A stretch of 64,000 nucleotides of DNA from assembly GCF_000002425.4 (NCBI RefSeq), contig NC_037273.1:11250639-11314638 (forward strand), in the 5' to 3' direction. Positions 33,762 through 44,965 of the stretch are shown in pieces. The notes under the pieces were generated by a model. It saw only the letters and a list, made by a program, of their open reading frames with translations, was not told the DNA's origin and did no database searches. How positions within the stretch are numbered: position 1 is the stretch's first letter; every line of letters begins with the position of its first letter. The DNA comes from Physcomitrium patens (Eukaryota > Streptophyta > Bryopsida > Funariales > Funariaceae). Both the position numbers and the translations under genes were made by a program.

Positions 33762-35091
33762 TGTTGTGTTGTGGTTCGGCTACTATATGAAAATAATGTA
33801 ATTATGTACTTAATATATAATTTATTAAGTAACATGGTGAGTCCATATTAGTAGATTTTAGTTGGTTGTAGAAAATAATTTGATTATTACCTTGAGAAGA
33901 GGTTGTTTAAAAAGATTACTATAGAATTTGTATAATTTGAATTTCTTTTTGATAGTAGCTTTTAAGATTGGTTTTGGTTGATAGTAACTTCTAAATATTT
34001 AGAATCACCTTTGTTAGACATTGGTGACCTTTGAAAACTTCTTTTGGTTCTTTTATTTGGAGTTTAGAGCATAAATTATATAAATCTTATAAGAAAAAGG
34101 ATTGAAGAAGGATTTTGGTAACAAAGGGAGTAATTAGGGTACCGATATAGATGAATGGAGATGAATAATGAAAATCTCCATTCCTATTGGTCAAAAATCA
34201 TGACCAATGGACTTTGAGGAGGCTGCCCGAGGCCATATTAGAGATTAGGGTTAGTTTCTCGAGGCCATTTGAGTTTTGAAGGCTAAGGTCAGAAGGTTTA
34301 GGTTTTTGGCTATGGTTTTGGTACAAGTTTTGTATGGTTTAGAGTTTATATGAAGGAGATACAAGTGCTCAAAGTTAAGGTTTTGATTTGGGAGCTACTG
34401 TCACTCTTTTAGGCATAACGCATGCATACGGATAGCTTTTTAGAATCGGCGACTGTGACTGGAGAGAGAACTTTTGCGGCTACACTGTTCACATATTGCT
34501 TACTGGATTCCAAGTTGAAGTGAAGGAGTTATTGGATTTTGAAGTCAGCACATGCAATCTAAGGGTAGTAAGTAACCCGATTTACTAGTGGTTGTCTCTT
34601 GAGCTATATCTTGAGCAATTTGACAAGGTTTTGGCTCAAAATTTCAAGGAATGTATAATTTTATGTTAATAAAATTTGTGCTAAGTTTTATGACATTTGA
34701 GTATTGGATTCTTGAGATATTAAGAAAATAGTGTTTGGGTGCTTGTAAATTAGGGTTTAGAGCATCTGCTAGGGTTTCTTAGATGCCAGAAGATTGGAAG
34801 TGAATTTGCCGTTGGTTTTTCTTTGATAAAAGTTAAAGGTGAATTCTACCTATCTTGTAAATTTGAGACAAACTGAATGGTTAGATCAAGAGTTATGATT
34901 TTGTAAAGTTCGAGATAAAAAAATCCTTCAAGGAAAAAATATGTTTTGAAGGGATTTTGTTATATTTTGAGTTTTATACAAAATAAAGGAGTTTTGGGAG
35001 GCTAACACAAGATTCATATAAAGTTTTAAGCTACACTCTCTACAATTAGATACCCAATATATTCCCAGATAGCAAATCACGCCATACGACA
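33762..35091 (+). repeat. Solo LTR F3 of the H/F lineage, inside gag of C
   Basis: It begins TGTTGTGTTGTGG (H LTR: TGTCGTGTTGTAAC) and ends CCATACGACA. The middle matches F1 and F2 ('TTCCTATTGGTC', 'TGGACTTTGAGGAGGCTGCC'). Flanks ACGC and ATGC fit a 4-bp duplication with one transition. No internal coding is present, so recombination between two LTRs is the likely origin. Confidence 0.8.
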
Positions 35092-35760
35092 ATGCTTCTA
35101 TCTAAAAGTGCTCATTCTTGGTTTGTATCTTTGATGAAAAAGGATTTACAACTTCTTTATGATTTAAATTCATTCTTAGCAGTTTTTATGGCTACATTTA
35201 GAGAAAAAAAATTGAGAATGAGTACTAGAGACCAAACTCTTATTTTTACAACAAAGATTACAATCAACCACTACATATGCTCGTAAATTCCAAAATCTTT
35301 CTTACAACGTAGACTGAAATGACAAAGTACTTATCAATCAATTTCAATATGGATTGAAAGATAGTGTTAAAGATTTCTTATTAACAATGTCAAAAGCAAA
35401 ATCTTTAGAATAATTCATTACTCAAGCCATTGCATGTAATAATTGATTATTTAAAAGGCATTAAGAACAAAGACTTGGTTGAAGATGAACAAGTCAAATA
35501 ATAGCGGCTGCTCCCAAGTTTTGTAAAATATTTTCATCAAGACCAGAACCAATGCAAATTGATACAATATATTTTAAATCTTTCATGAAATAAGAAAAGA
35601 CTAGACATTGCTAAGAGAGTTTATATTTATATTGTGGAAAAGCTAAATACATTGCTCAACATTATCTAAAAAAGTAGTACAATTATAAAATGAGGAGTAT
35701 AATTACCAAAGAAGATAATGTATCAAAAAATAAGTTTCTCCAAGTACAATAGCAACCATG
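35092..35760 (+). pseudogene. Gag remnant of C, second part
   Basis: It resumes after F3 ('MLLSKSAHSWFVSLMKKD', aligning with the SWF region of B gag) and runs to the zinc-knuckle region and the conserved CAA TAG gag stop near 35750. In front of the stop lies A AAA AAT, a possible slippery site, at about 35727-35733. Confidence 0.65.
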
Positions 35761-37640
35761 CGGTTGAAACCATGTACAACACCTTATAAAAGTCCTATTC
35801 TTTCTTCAAACCCTTCACCTCATTTTACAATAGATGTGTATTTAGGACCTAAAAATCACAAAGTCTTTGCTTTATTAGATTCAAGAGCCTTAGCTTGTTT
35901 TACAAATGAAGATTTTGTCAAAAATTAAAAAATATCTTTAATCAAGAAAATTAAATCCATACATGTAGAAGTCATAGATGGTCATTTGCTATCTTTTGGA
36001 AATACTACCTATAAGATTGTTTTTTTAGATGTAGTAATTAAAGATCATAACAACATAATTAATGTAATAAGTTTTCTTTTCAATCTGATTACTTTAGGAT
36101 TATCATAGCTAAAAAAATATAATCCTCAAATAGATTGGATTTCTTGTAATTTTAATTTTTTTGGTAGTATAATCCAAAATCATGTTAATGAAGTAGAAGT
36201 ATATAAATCCAGTACATCCAAACCTTTATTGGTAGGTACAAGAGCTTTTATGCATGCTGCAAAAGAATGATCATCTTTTGCTATATATGCTATGCCTATT
36301 TCTAATGGTAAAAAAATATCAAGTAGTATTCCTAGCCAATATTAAGAATTTTAAGATATTTTTGAAAAAAAAATACAAATATTTTTTTAGAGCATCAATC
36401 TTATGATTGTTCAATTAATCTACAAGAAAGAACTTAACTATGATTTGAACCAATCTATAGCTTATTACAGAATGAGTTGGCTACATTAAAGGAGTATATT
36501 GATGAGAGCTTGGCAAAGAACTTCATATGCCATTCTAAATCTCTAGCTGAGACTCCTATCGTATTTATGAAGAAGAAAGATAGATCTCTGCGGATGTGTG
36601 GATTATTTAGGACTCAATTAGATTATCATAAAAAATAGATATTGTTTGCCTTTGATTTCAAGACTTCTTGACTAATTTAATTAAGTAAAGATCTACATCA
36701 AAATAGATCTATGAAGAACATACAATTTAGTTCATATCAAAAAAGGAGATGAATGAAAGACTGCTTTTCAAACTAGGTATAGACATTTTGAATATAATGT
36801 CATGCCTTTTGTACTTACAAATGTACCAGCTACTTTTTAACATCTTATAAATGATATTTTTTGTGAGTTTCTAGATGATTTTGTCATTTACTGTTTAGAA
36901 GACATTCTAATCTATTCTAAGAAAATAAAAAAATATGAATTTAATACAAAAATTTAGAGATGTAGGATTATATGCCAAGTTAGAAAAGTGTGTATTCCAT
37001 ACTATTCAAATTGACTTTTTAAAATACATCATTTCCAATGAAGGCCTTATGATGGATTCTAAGAAAGTTCAAACTATCATAGATTGGAAGATTTTAAAGA
37101 TAGTATGAAATATGCAATACTTTTAGGCTTTGCTAATTACTACCAAATCTTCATCAAGAACTTTTTTCAAGTTATATTTCCACTTACACGATTGACTTGT
37201 AAAGATAAACTTGAGTAGAATAAAGAAATTGAAGCATTATTTGATGCTTTAAAAAAAAGAATTTATTTCTGTACCAAACTTGTATTGCATCAACTTTTCT
37301 AAGGCATTCTTTATAGAAACAAATGCATCAGACTTTGCTATGGGTGCCACATCATCACAAATAGAAACAGATGATAAACTCTACCTAATGGCTTTTTATT
37401 CCAAGAAATTTTTAACAACCGAGATTAATTATGAGATCTATAACAAAAAGCTCCTTGCAATCAAGGATTCATTTCAAGAATGGCATCATTATCTAGAAAG
37501 CACCTCAAGTCAAGTCATTGTATATACAGATCATAAGAACCTTGAGTACTTCATGTCAACACATATTTTGAATTGTCATCAAGCCTGTTGGAGCATATCT
37601 TTATCTAGATTCAATTTCACGATCACTTATTGATCCAAAA
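35761..37640 (+). pseudogene. Protease, RT and RNase H remnants of C
   Basis: Protease: LLDSRALACF (about 35874), with the Gly-to-Arg change also seen in A1 and E. RT: 'YIDESLAKNF', 'DRSLRMC', then the catalytic box altered to CLEDILIYS (about 36889-36912; YLDD expected). RNase H: 'FFIETNASDFAMGATSSQ' and 'YTDHKNLEYFMST' (37280-37633). Stops and shifts occur throughout. Confidence 0.8.
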
Positions 37641-38370
37641 AATAACAAGGTCTATCAAACACCTTTTCTAGACATTCTTATCTTATATAAAAAAAAAAGA
37701 CGTATCTTTTGATCAACAAAAAATGATTCTCTTAAAGTCCAAGCATTTTCATCTTCAAATAATAAAATCAACATTAACTATTGATTCAAGCTTTGTCAAA
37801 AAATTCAATCAAGTATGTCATTTGATCTTCTTATTCATGATATCAAGAATACTTCCTTTAAGTCCTATGACCCTTCAAAATTTGAATTCAAGAATAATCT
37901 ACTATATTTTGAAGATTGCCTATATATTTTATAAGACAAGACATAATTCCATGTCCTTCAAGTTCGTCATGATTTTTGAGTAGCCAGGCATTTTGGATAC
38001 AACAAGACATTGGAGCTAATATCAAGAAATTTTTGATGGCCTCAAATGAGATAAGCAATCAAAGACTTTGTACAATCATGAGATATTTGTTTAAGATCGA
38101 AAACTCCTTGCTATCAACCTTATGGACTTTTTTAATTGTTTTCTATTCTAGAACAACCACGGTCTTTTGTTTCTATGGATTTTATCACGAATCTTCCAGT
38201 CTCAGGTTTGTATGATTCTATATTTATAATAATAGATCATTTTATCAAGATGGTTTATTTTGTACCATGTATAAAATCTATCACAAGTTAAAAAATGGCT
38301 AAGCTTTTCTTTGATAATATCTATCAATATCATGGATTTTCAAAAGATATTATATCTTGATATCAAATCT
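37641..38370 (+). pseudogene. Integrase remnant of C, truncated by deletion
   Basis: Linker and zinc region ('FEFKNNLLYFED'-like, 'SGYNKTLELISRNF'-like) lead into the catalytic core with 'SVSMDFITNLPVSGLYDSI' in broken frames and end after 'HGFSKDIIS'. The rest of integrase, the GPY module and the chromodomain are missing: the sequence jumps at about 38360-38390 to the region in front of the 3' ORF. Confidence 0.7.
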
Positions 38371-38394
38371 ATTTTCAATCTTTTTTTGTAGCTT

Positions 38395-38830
38395 GTATGT
38401 AGTTTAGGAGATGGAAAACTAATAACCAATAGATTCAATTCAAGAGCTTTTATTTGTAGATTTATTAATTGAGACATTAAAATTGTTATAAACTTCAAGA
38501 CAAAATAATCAAGATGAAGATCCTCAAGAATGATATGTCTTTCTTTGAATAGATGGCAAGATACAATGTGTTTGGTATCACAACCTTGGAAGAAACTCCC
38601 ATTGTTTGGTGATTTTATTAGAAGTAGGAACAACTCTTGAGACTGTTCCAAATATTTTATTTGAAGAAAATTACGAAGGCCTCAACAATTACCAAATAAC
38701 ATGGTAGTCTTTTTATTTTTATATGAGACTATATTGATAGTTGAAAGGACCTATCAACCATCTTGAAAAAAAATAAAGATCAAAATATGTAACATATATA
38801 ATATGCTGCATCTTCAATTTCTTCAACACA
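38395..38830 (+). pseudogene. Extra 3' ORF remnant of C
   Basis: In the frame matching B it reads 'WYHNLGRNSHCLVILLEVG', 'VPNILFEENYEGLNN' and 'LKGPINHLEKK', with stops between. The protein-level match to B's 57164-57586, despite strong nucleotide decay, supports it as a real gene of the lineage. Confidence 0.65.
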
Positions 38831-38875
38831 TGAAGATTGCTTTTCATGGAACTCGTCCCTTGAAGGAAGAAGTAA

Positions 38876-39415
38876 TGTCACGGACATATATAAGTATTTT
38901 AGTAAATACCTATATGATTAAGTAAGAATAGATAAAAATAAATAAAAGTAGGTTAATTTCATAAGACCTTTTAGAAAAGCTTCCTAAAAGCTTCATAGAT
39001 GTTACTTGACTTTATATATATTGATAGTTGATTGATAGATTAAAAACTTGGTCAACAAGCTAACCACATATTGATAGCTTGTGGAACAAGCTAACTATGT
39101 GGTACACATATAGAAAACTTGCCTTATAAGTTAATATATGTGTCTTGCAAAGTCAACATATTTTGGAGGTCCTATAGGATATCACCATATAGCTCCTAGT
39201 TAAGAATATATATGGAGGCAAGAATGAAGCCTTCATCACTCTTGTCAATACTTTTCTAGTCTGAGATCTTGTTTGAAGACTTTCTAGTCTTATTGTTTTT
39301 GGCAATAGCCATTGTAGTTTAATATTACATCACCTTTTGAGTGACTTTCTAATTCTCTTTACTGACACAAGAGTGTATTGAAGATTTTCTTTCTTCAAGA
39401 TTCATGTCTTTGACA
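38876..39415 (+). repeat. 3' LTR of element C (540 bp)
   Basis: TGTCACGGACATATATAAG to GTCTTTGACA. TATATAT (39207-39213) is followed after 31 bases by ACTCTTGTCAA (39238-39248), the exact complement of the leader segment TTGACAAGAGT at 33134-33144. The purine tract TGAAGGAAGAAGTAA (38861-38875) precedes it. Confidence 0.85.
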
Positions 39416-39552
39416 CCACAATGAACAATTATCATATATCGAGGAAGTCTAGGATGTGGCAAATTATATTTGTCATATACTTTGATCTTTATTTTTTTTA
39501 AAGGTGGTTAATATGTCTTCTCAACTATCAATAATGTCTCATTGCAAGGTAG
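39416..39552 (-). mobile_element. Element D fragment, right of insertion C
   Basis: The sequence aligns, on the minus strand, with the end of the extra 3' ORF of element B (plus-strand 'CATATATCGAGGAAGTCTA' here against B's 'TTCCTCAATATATG' read in reverse). It ends where the LTR of E begins at 39553. Confidence 0.65.
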
Positions 39553-40081
39553 TGTTATAGACATATATATTTATTTCAATAATTACCTATATGATTAAGT
39601 AGAAGTAAGTGTAAATATATTAATTTCATAATATCTTTTTGAAAAGCTTCTTAGAAGCTTAATAGATGTAATTTTGATTTTATCTATATTTATAGGTTAA
39701 AAAATTGATCAACAAATTAGTTACATATCTCACATATTGATAGCTTATAAAACAAGCTAACTATATGGCGCATAGATAAAAAACTTGCCTTACAAGTTAA
39801 AACATATATATCATAATTTAGATATATGTTGGAAGTTCTCTAGAATATTGCTATATAGCTCTTACTTAGATAATATATATGGATGCAAGAATGAAGAATT
39901 TTTTATTCTTATCAATGTCTTTTTTATTCTTAGTCTAATTTCAAGAGTCTATTCTCTTCTTTTCTTTAGCAATAACCATTCTAGTCTTAATATTATATCA
40001 CTTTTGGAGTGAATATTTATTCTTCTTAAATTACATAAGAGAGTTTTAGATTCTTTTTTTTTTCAATTTATATCTTTAATA
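39553..40081 (+). repeat. 5' LTR of element E (529 bp)
   Basis: It begins TGTTATAGACATATATAT and ends near TATCTTTAATA. TATATAT at 39874-39880 is followed after 31 bases by ATTCTTATCAA (39905-39915), a decayed form of the ACTCTTGTCAA of C and B. Confidence 0.75.
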
Positions 40082-40517
40082 CTTTATCAAGAGTAGTAAT
40101 TCATTGTTCATATCTTGTTTTAGAGGTGAGTGGATTATCCTACTTCTTTTATTATATTTTTAAGATTATAAACTACCTATCTCTAAATAAATAATCTAAT
40201 TTTTTAACTCTGATTTTTTTCATAAAAAGAACAAATTATCTTCTTTTAATTTGACTTATAGTTTTATTAAGTTATTTGGAATAAAAAATAATCATGAGTA
40301 CTATATTTGACAAAAGTAAAAATAAATTTTTAACTATTGTAAAACTTTTTGAATTTGTCAACATCCTTAGGTAGAAATTTTATGTAGTATCAATACCAAC
40401 AACAAAAGCACTATTCCTATACCTATAGAAGAAGTTAAAAATCTATGCCATGAGATTGTATAGTTAAAGAAAGCAAGTAAATCAGCTTGAAAATCAAATT
40501 TAAAAAGTCTTGCTTCT

Positions 40518-41706
40518 TGTGAGTGTAAATTTCACCCCTCTACCCAAATTACAAGATGGCCTCAATTAAGAGTTGCTTGTAATGGATAGTGTGAAGTGGA
40601 AGATGCAATGAACAAAAGAAGAAACAACACAAATGAGTGAAAGGAATGTATACAAGCAAAACACACTTCAAAACTTCATCATAGTCTGTTCATGGAATTT
40701 TTATCCAATAAAAAATTAAAAATAAAAGTAAAAAATATATTTTTATGAAGTTAGTTTTTTAAGCTTTTCAATGATGTAAGAAATATGTAAATCCGAGTTA
40801 CTTTGAGTAAGTTATGAAGGTTTAAAAATAACAAGTAAATAAATAAAAATTAAGTGAAAATGTTTTACTTCAAGAATAACTTGCTTATAGGTTAAGGATT
40901 CGAGCCTCACCAAGGCTCATATGTAGTGTATATTGCGTGTCTAAAGAGGCCTTGAGGCCTTAGTCTTATCTTCCTACCTATACCGAAGGTGCTACAACCC
41001 ATATGGGACTTATACACCTTTCTTCCTTCAAAGACTAGACTAGCTGCAGGTCCTCCTATTTTCTACTAGTAAAACTCATTTTTTTGTATTTTTGACTACA
41101 CCATGGTATTTAAAAAAATCCAATTAGCTTGGAAATTTTATGTGGCCTTCAAATCTTACTTTCTTTCTTCATAATGGCTTTCGAAGTGGTAAAATTTATT
41201 TCTATCAAGATCTTAAACATTGCTCTAGAAATTCCTAAAAAATTATAAATAAATTCTAAATAAATTCTGAAAAATCCTATAGTATTTCTATAATGCTAGT
41301 ATCCATGTAAGGCTATATTTTCCTACCTTCATGATTTTTGATAATAATAAAAATCAATTTAACTCCACCATAAATCCTATTTTTTATATCAATAACTAAA
41401 ATGTCATGAGGTTCTTTCTTCTAACTACTAATATTTAAAGTTTTTATAAATAGTACATATAGATAGAAGGCCAATATAAATATTGATCTTAATAAATAAT
41501 CCTTAATACTCAACAATGAATAAAAATACTAAATCAATGAAGATAATTGCCTCCAAGACTTACTAAGACTCCATCTCCACCACTAACATTCTAATTTTCT
41601 ATTTCTCAAAGGATTTCTATACTACTCACTATATATTATAATTTAAAGCATTCTAAATGCATATTTTAATCCTAAAACAACAAGTGAGTTAATTTGATGA
41701 ATCACA
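40518..41706. mobile_element. Insertion X, solo-LTR candidate of 1189 bp in gag of E
   Basis: It begins TGTGAGTG and ends GAATCACA, so TG...CA with TGTGA/TCACA inverted ends, and is flanked by perfect CTTCT repeats (40513-40517 and 41707-41711). Removing it and one CTTCT restores alignment with C gag. No coding or similarity to other families was seen. It contains GGATTCGAGCC near 40896, which resembles a pol III B box, but no matching A box. Confidence 0.75.
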
Positions 41707-42162
41707 CTTCTACAAGCATAAAGAAAATAAGGATTAGTATGCCCAAGAAGTTTGATGGAATAAGATCAAAATTTCTAGGATTTTTGTAATTAGTTAAGTT
41801 CTATTTAAGATTGCATACTTTCCAATATCTTCATGGATTTACTCAAGTTGAATTTATATATATACTTCTATTTTGAAGTGCTCTCTATTGATTAGCATCT
41901 TTGAAGAAAAATAATTTATAACTCTTTTATGATTTGAATCCATTCTTAAAAAAGTTTATGGCCACATTTGGAGAAATTGATTAAAAAAGATTAATAGAGA
42001 CCAAGCTCTTATCTTTACAATAAGGATCATGGTCAACCACCTTATATGTTGCTGAATTTCAAAACCTCATTTATAATATGGATTGGAATGACAAATTTCT
42101 TATCAATCAATTTTGATATGGGTTAAAGGATAACATTGTTATGTAGTAATAAAACTATATAG

Positions 42163-43770
42163 TGATAAATAAAAATATGGATGTTATTATTAAAGAACCT
42201 AAAAAAAATATGTAGAAAAATAAAGATAAAAGATAGAAAGTTAATAAAAGATTTAGTCTTAATTCTGTCTTTGTAGAAGGAACTTATATTTACTTTGTAG
42301 AAGCATAATGAGCCAAATTAAATCAAATAAGATAAGAAATTAATATAGGCATGTTTAAAAGAGAATTAACAATAGGATAAAAAAAATTTACCTCAAATTA
42401 CTAAAAATTGATATCCAAAGAGGACCAATTGTCAACAAATGTCAAAATCAAATCCCAAAGCATAAAATTGTATCCATATAGTAGCTTCAAGGTTCATTGG
42501 TAGATCAAAGATTATAATTTGAAAGTGAACTTAAAGAGAGATTTTTGAGCATTAATTTTATATCAATTGAATTAATATTGATTTTTTGAGAGATTTATAA
42601 AGTTAATAATATTTTTAATTGATTTAGATTTAGAAAAATAAAATATGTTACAAATTTGAGGATTTTTTGAATTTTAAAATATATATATAGGGAAATTTTG
42701 GAAAATATATTGATGTATTAGTAATAAATGTATGTATAAATTTTGAGGTCAATCAAATAATTAGATGGAAAAGCATAAAGATTTTTACATGTTAAAATTT
42801 TAAAAATTGGAGTTTGAAGATTAAAGAGTATTTCTAAGATCTTCAAGAATTTTTCAATTGGATTGAAGTAGATTTCTTTTATATAGATACAAGACTTGAT
42901 TTCTAATATTTAAGTGAAATTTGAAAGTAATTCAATGTTTCAAAAAAGAGGTATTGGTGCTAGAAGTTGAGCATATATGTTAGAATAGGAGGCCATTTAA
43001 CATACAATTGGATTGTCTTGTATTTCTTTCAATTAGTAAGTACAATCATTTTAATCTTTCTTGTGTTTAATTCTAACTAAGATATTAAGAAGTATGCAAA
43101 TTTTGAATTGATATCAATAGTTTGATCATTAGTTGTTGAGATTTCATCTTGCTATAGGATTTGGTTTAAGGTTTGTTTATAGTTTTATTAGGACTTAAGA
43201 TTTGGTCTAAGATTTGATTAAGGTTAGGATTTTCTATGGATTTGATTTTAAACTTGTTTAGAATTTGATTAAAAATTTCTTAGGATTTATGTAGGATTTA
43301 AGATTTTATTAGAATTTTAATTAAAATTTAACCAAGAATTTGGTTAAGATTCAATTAAAATTTCTATTTTAATATTTTTTAAGTTTTATTTTTAATATTT
43401 ATTTTAAATTATTTTTATTTCTTTAAAGATTTATTTTTTTATATTTCTTTAAGAATTCTTATTATTTTTCTTTGAAATTAGGTTAAAACTTCTTTGTATT
43501 TTTTTTCTATAACTTCTTTTAAATTTATTTTGAATTGATCAAAGTTTGATCAAGATTATTAAGATCTATTTAAAATTATTTAAGATTTTAATAGATTTAA
43601 TGGAATTTTTCTTGCATATTTAGAAACTTATTTATTAAGGCCAAAATTGCGAACTAATAACAATAGTTTGTAAATTTTTAGAAACTTATTTACTAAGTCC
43701 AAAATTACAAACTAATAACAATAGTTTGTAAATTTTTAGAAACTTATTTATTAAGGCCAAAATTAATAGA
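42163..43770. repeat. Family I repeat, copy I1, in gag of E
   Basis: It begins TGATAAATAAAAATATGG after E gag and shares long segments with I2 ('ACCTCAAATTACTAAAAATTG' here, 'ACCTCAAAAAGGCAAAAATT' there). It interrupts E between the gag core and the zinc-knuckle part that resumes near 43790. The right boundary is blurred by a 58-bp tandem repeat. Confidence 0.6.
43621..43766. repeat. 58-bp tandem repeat, about 2.5 copies
   Basis: 'GAAACTTATTTATTAAG' recurs at 43623, 43681 and 43739, an exact 58-bp period with a few substitutions. It lies at the right edge of I1. Confidence 0.8.
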
Positions 43771-43789
43771 AAGTAATATGTTATGTTTA

Positions 43790-44408
43790 AAATCTCTCAT
43801 GGATTAAGAAAAGACTCGATATTATTAAAGGAATTTATGCTTATATTAAGGAGAAGCTAAGTATACTACTCAATACTATTTTAAGATGTAAGACAATCAC
43901 AAAATAAAGAATATGATTGCTATAGAGAACAATGTACTGGAAAGTAAGTTTTTTTAGCTACAATAAAGACTATACGACTAGAATCATATGCAACACCTAA
44001 TAAAAGTCCTATACTTTCTTCAAATTCTTCACCTTATTCTATAATAGATCCATGTTTAGAATCTAAAAATTACAAAAGCTTTGCAATATTAGATTCAAGA
44101 GCCTAAGTTTTTTTTATAAATAAAGATTTTATCAAGAAACAAAAAATAGTCATTTTTTATCTTCTAAAAATGTTATTTATGTAACTATTCTTCTAGATGT
44201 AGCAATTAAAGATCATAAAAGTTTAGTATTATTTAATGTGATAAGATCTTTTTTTAAACTAATTATTTTAGGATTATTGTATTTGAAACAAATATAATCT
44301 TCAAATAGATTAGATTTTTCATAACCTTGACTTTTCTCATAGTTTAATCCATATTTTTGTTATTCAAGTAAAAATACATAAGTAAAATACATTCTAATCT
44401 ATTCTAGT
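43790..44408 (+). pseudogene. Gag end and protease remnant of E
   Basis: The segment aligns with C ('AAAGACTCGATATTATTAAAGG'). The gag stop is CAA TAA here. The protease box reads ILDSRA, again Arg for Gly. It is interrupted at 44409 by the solo B-type LTR. Confidence 0.65.
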
Positions 44409-44960
44409 TGTCAAGGACAAAGACTCGATGAGGGAAAATATACACCAAAAGGCTATTTCGATATAATAAGTCAAAATATAAACAAGTAGGTATATTAAAA
44501 GGAAACTGGAATGGCTATTGCCACAAGACAAGAAATTAAAGACTCTTGAAGCTGGACTAGAAGCAAGAAAGGAGTTGACAAGAGTGAAGAAGCCTTCACT
44601 CTTGTCTCTATATATACTATCTAACTAGAGGCTACGTGGCGACGTTCTATAGGACCTCCAATATGTGTTGACTTTGTAGGACACATGCCTTGACTTACAA
44701 GGCAAGTTTTCCTACGTGTGGGCCACATAGTTAGCTTGATCTTCAAGCTAACAACATGTGTGGCACATGGCCAACTTGTTGACCACGTTTCTAATCCAAA
44801 AAGTCAATTAAAGACACCTATGAAGTCAAAGCAGCGTCTAGGAAGTTTCTAGGAAGCTTCTATATTAAATATTATACAATTAACTTACTTTTATCTACTT
44901 TTACTTACTTCTACCTATTTCTATATGTAATTATTAGCTTATATGATTATGGCTGTGACA
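44409..44960 (-). repeat. Solo LTR of the B family with perfect CTAGT duplication
   Basis: It is close to the B LTRs over its full length, read on the minus strand (plus-strand start TGTCAAGGACAAAGACTCG, end ATTATGGCTGTGACA). It is flanked by CTAGT on both sides (44404-44408, 44961-44965), which is decisive for a solo LTR left after LTR-LTR recombination. It lies in the protease-RT linker of E. Confidence 0.95.
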
Positions 44961-44965
44961 CTAGT

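Larger units (their letters stand above)
32604..39415 (+). mobile_element. Element C, decayed chromovirus-like Ty3/gypsy element
   Basis: It has two LTRs (32604-33131 and 38876-39415), remnants of gag, protease, RT, RNase H and integrase in the order of element B, and the extra 3' ORF. Target repeat CTACA/CCACA (four of five). It is much more AT-rich than B, has many stops and shifts, has lost the end of integrase and the chromodomain by deletion near 38360-38390, and carries a solo LTR (F3) in gag. Confidence 0.88.

Noticed and set aside
40880..40910. tRNA-derived SINE inside X
   Set aside because: Only a B-box-like GGATTCGAGCC was found; no A box at the right distance and no poly(A) or T tail, and X has LTR-type ends.
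44409..44960. 3' LTR of a separate minus-strand element with lost interior
   Set aside because: Perfect CTAGT on both sides shows that this is the complete remaining insertion, a solo LTR.
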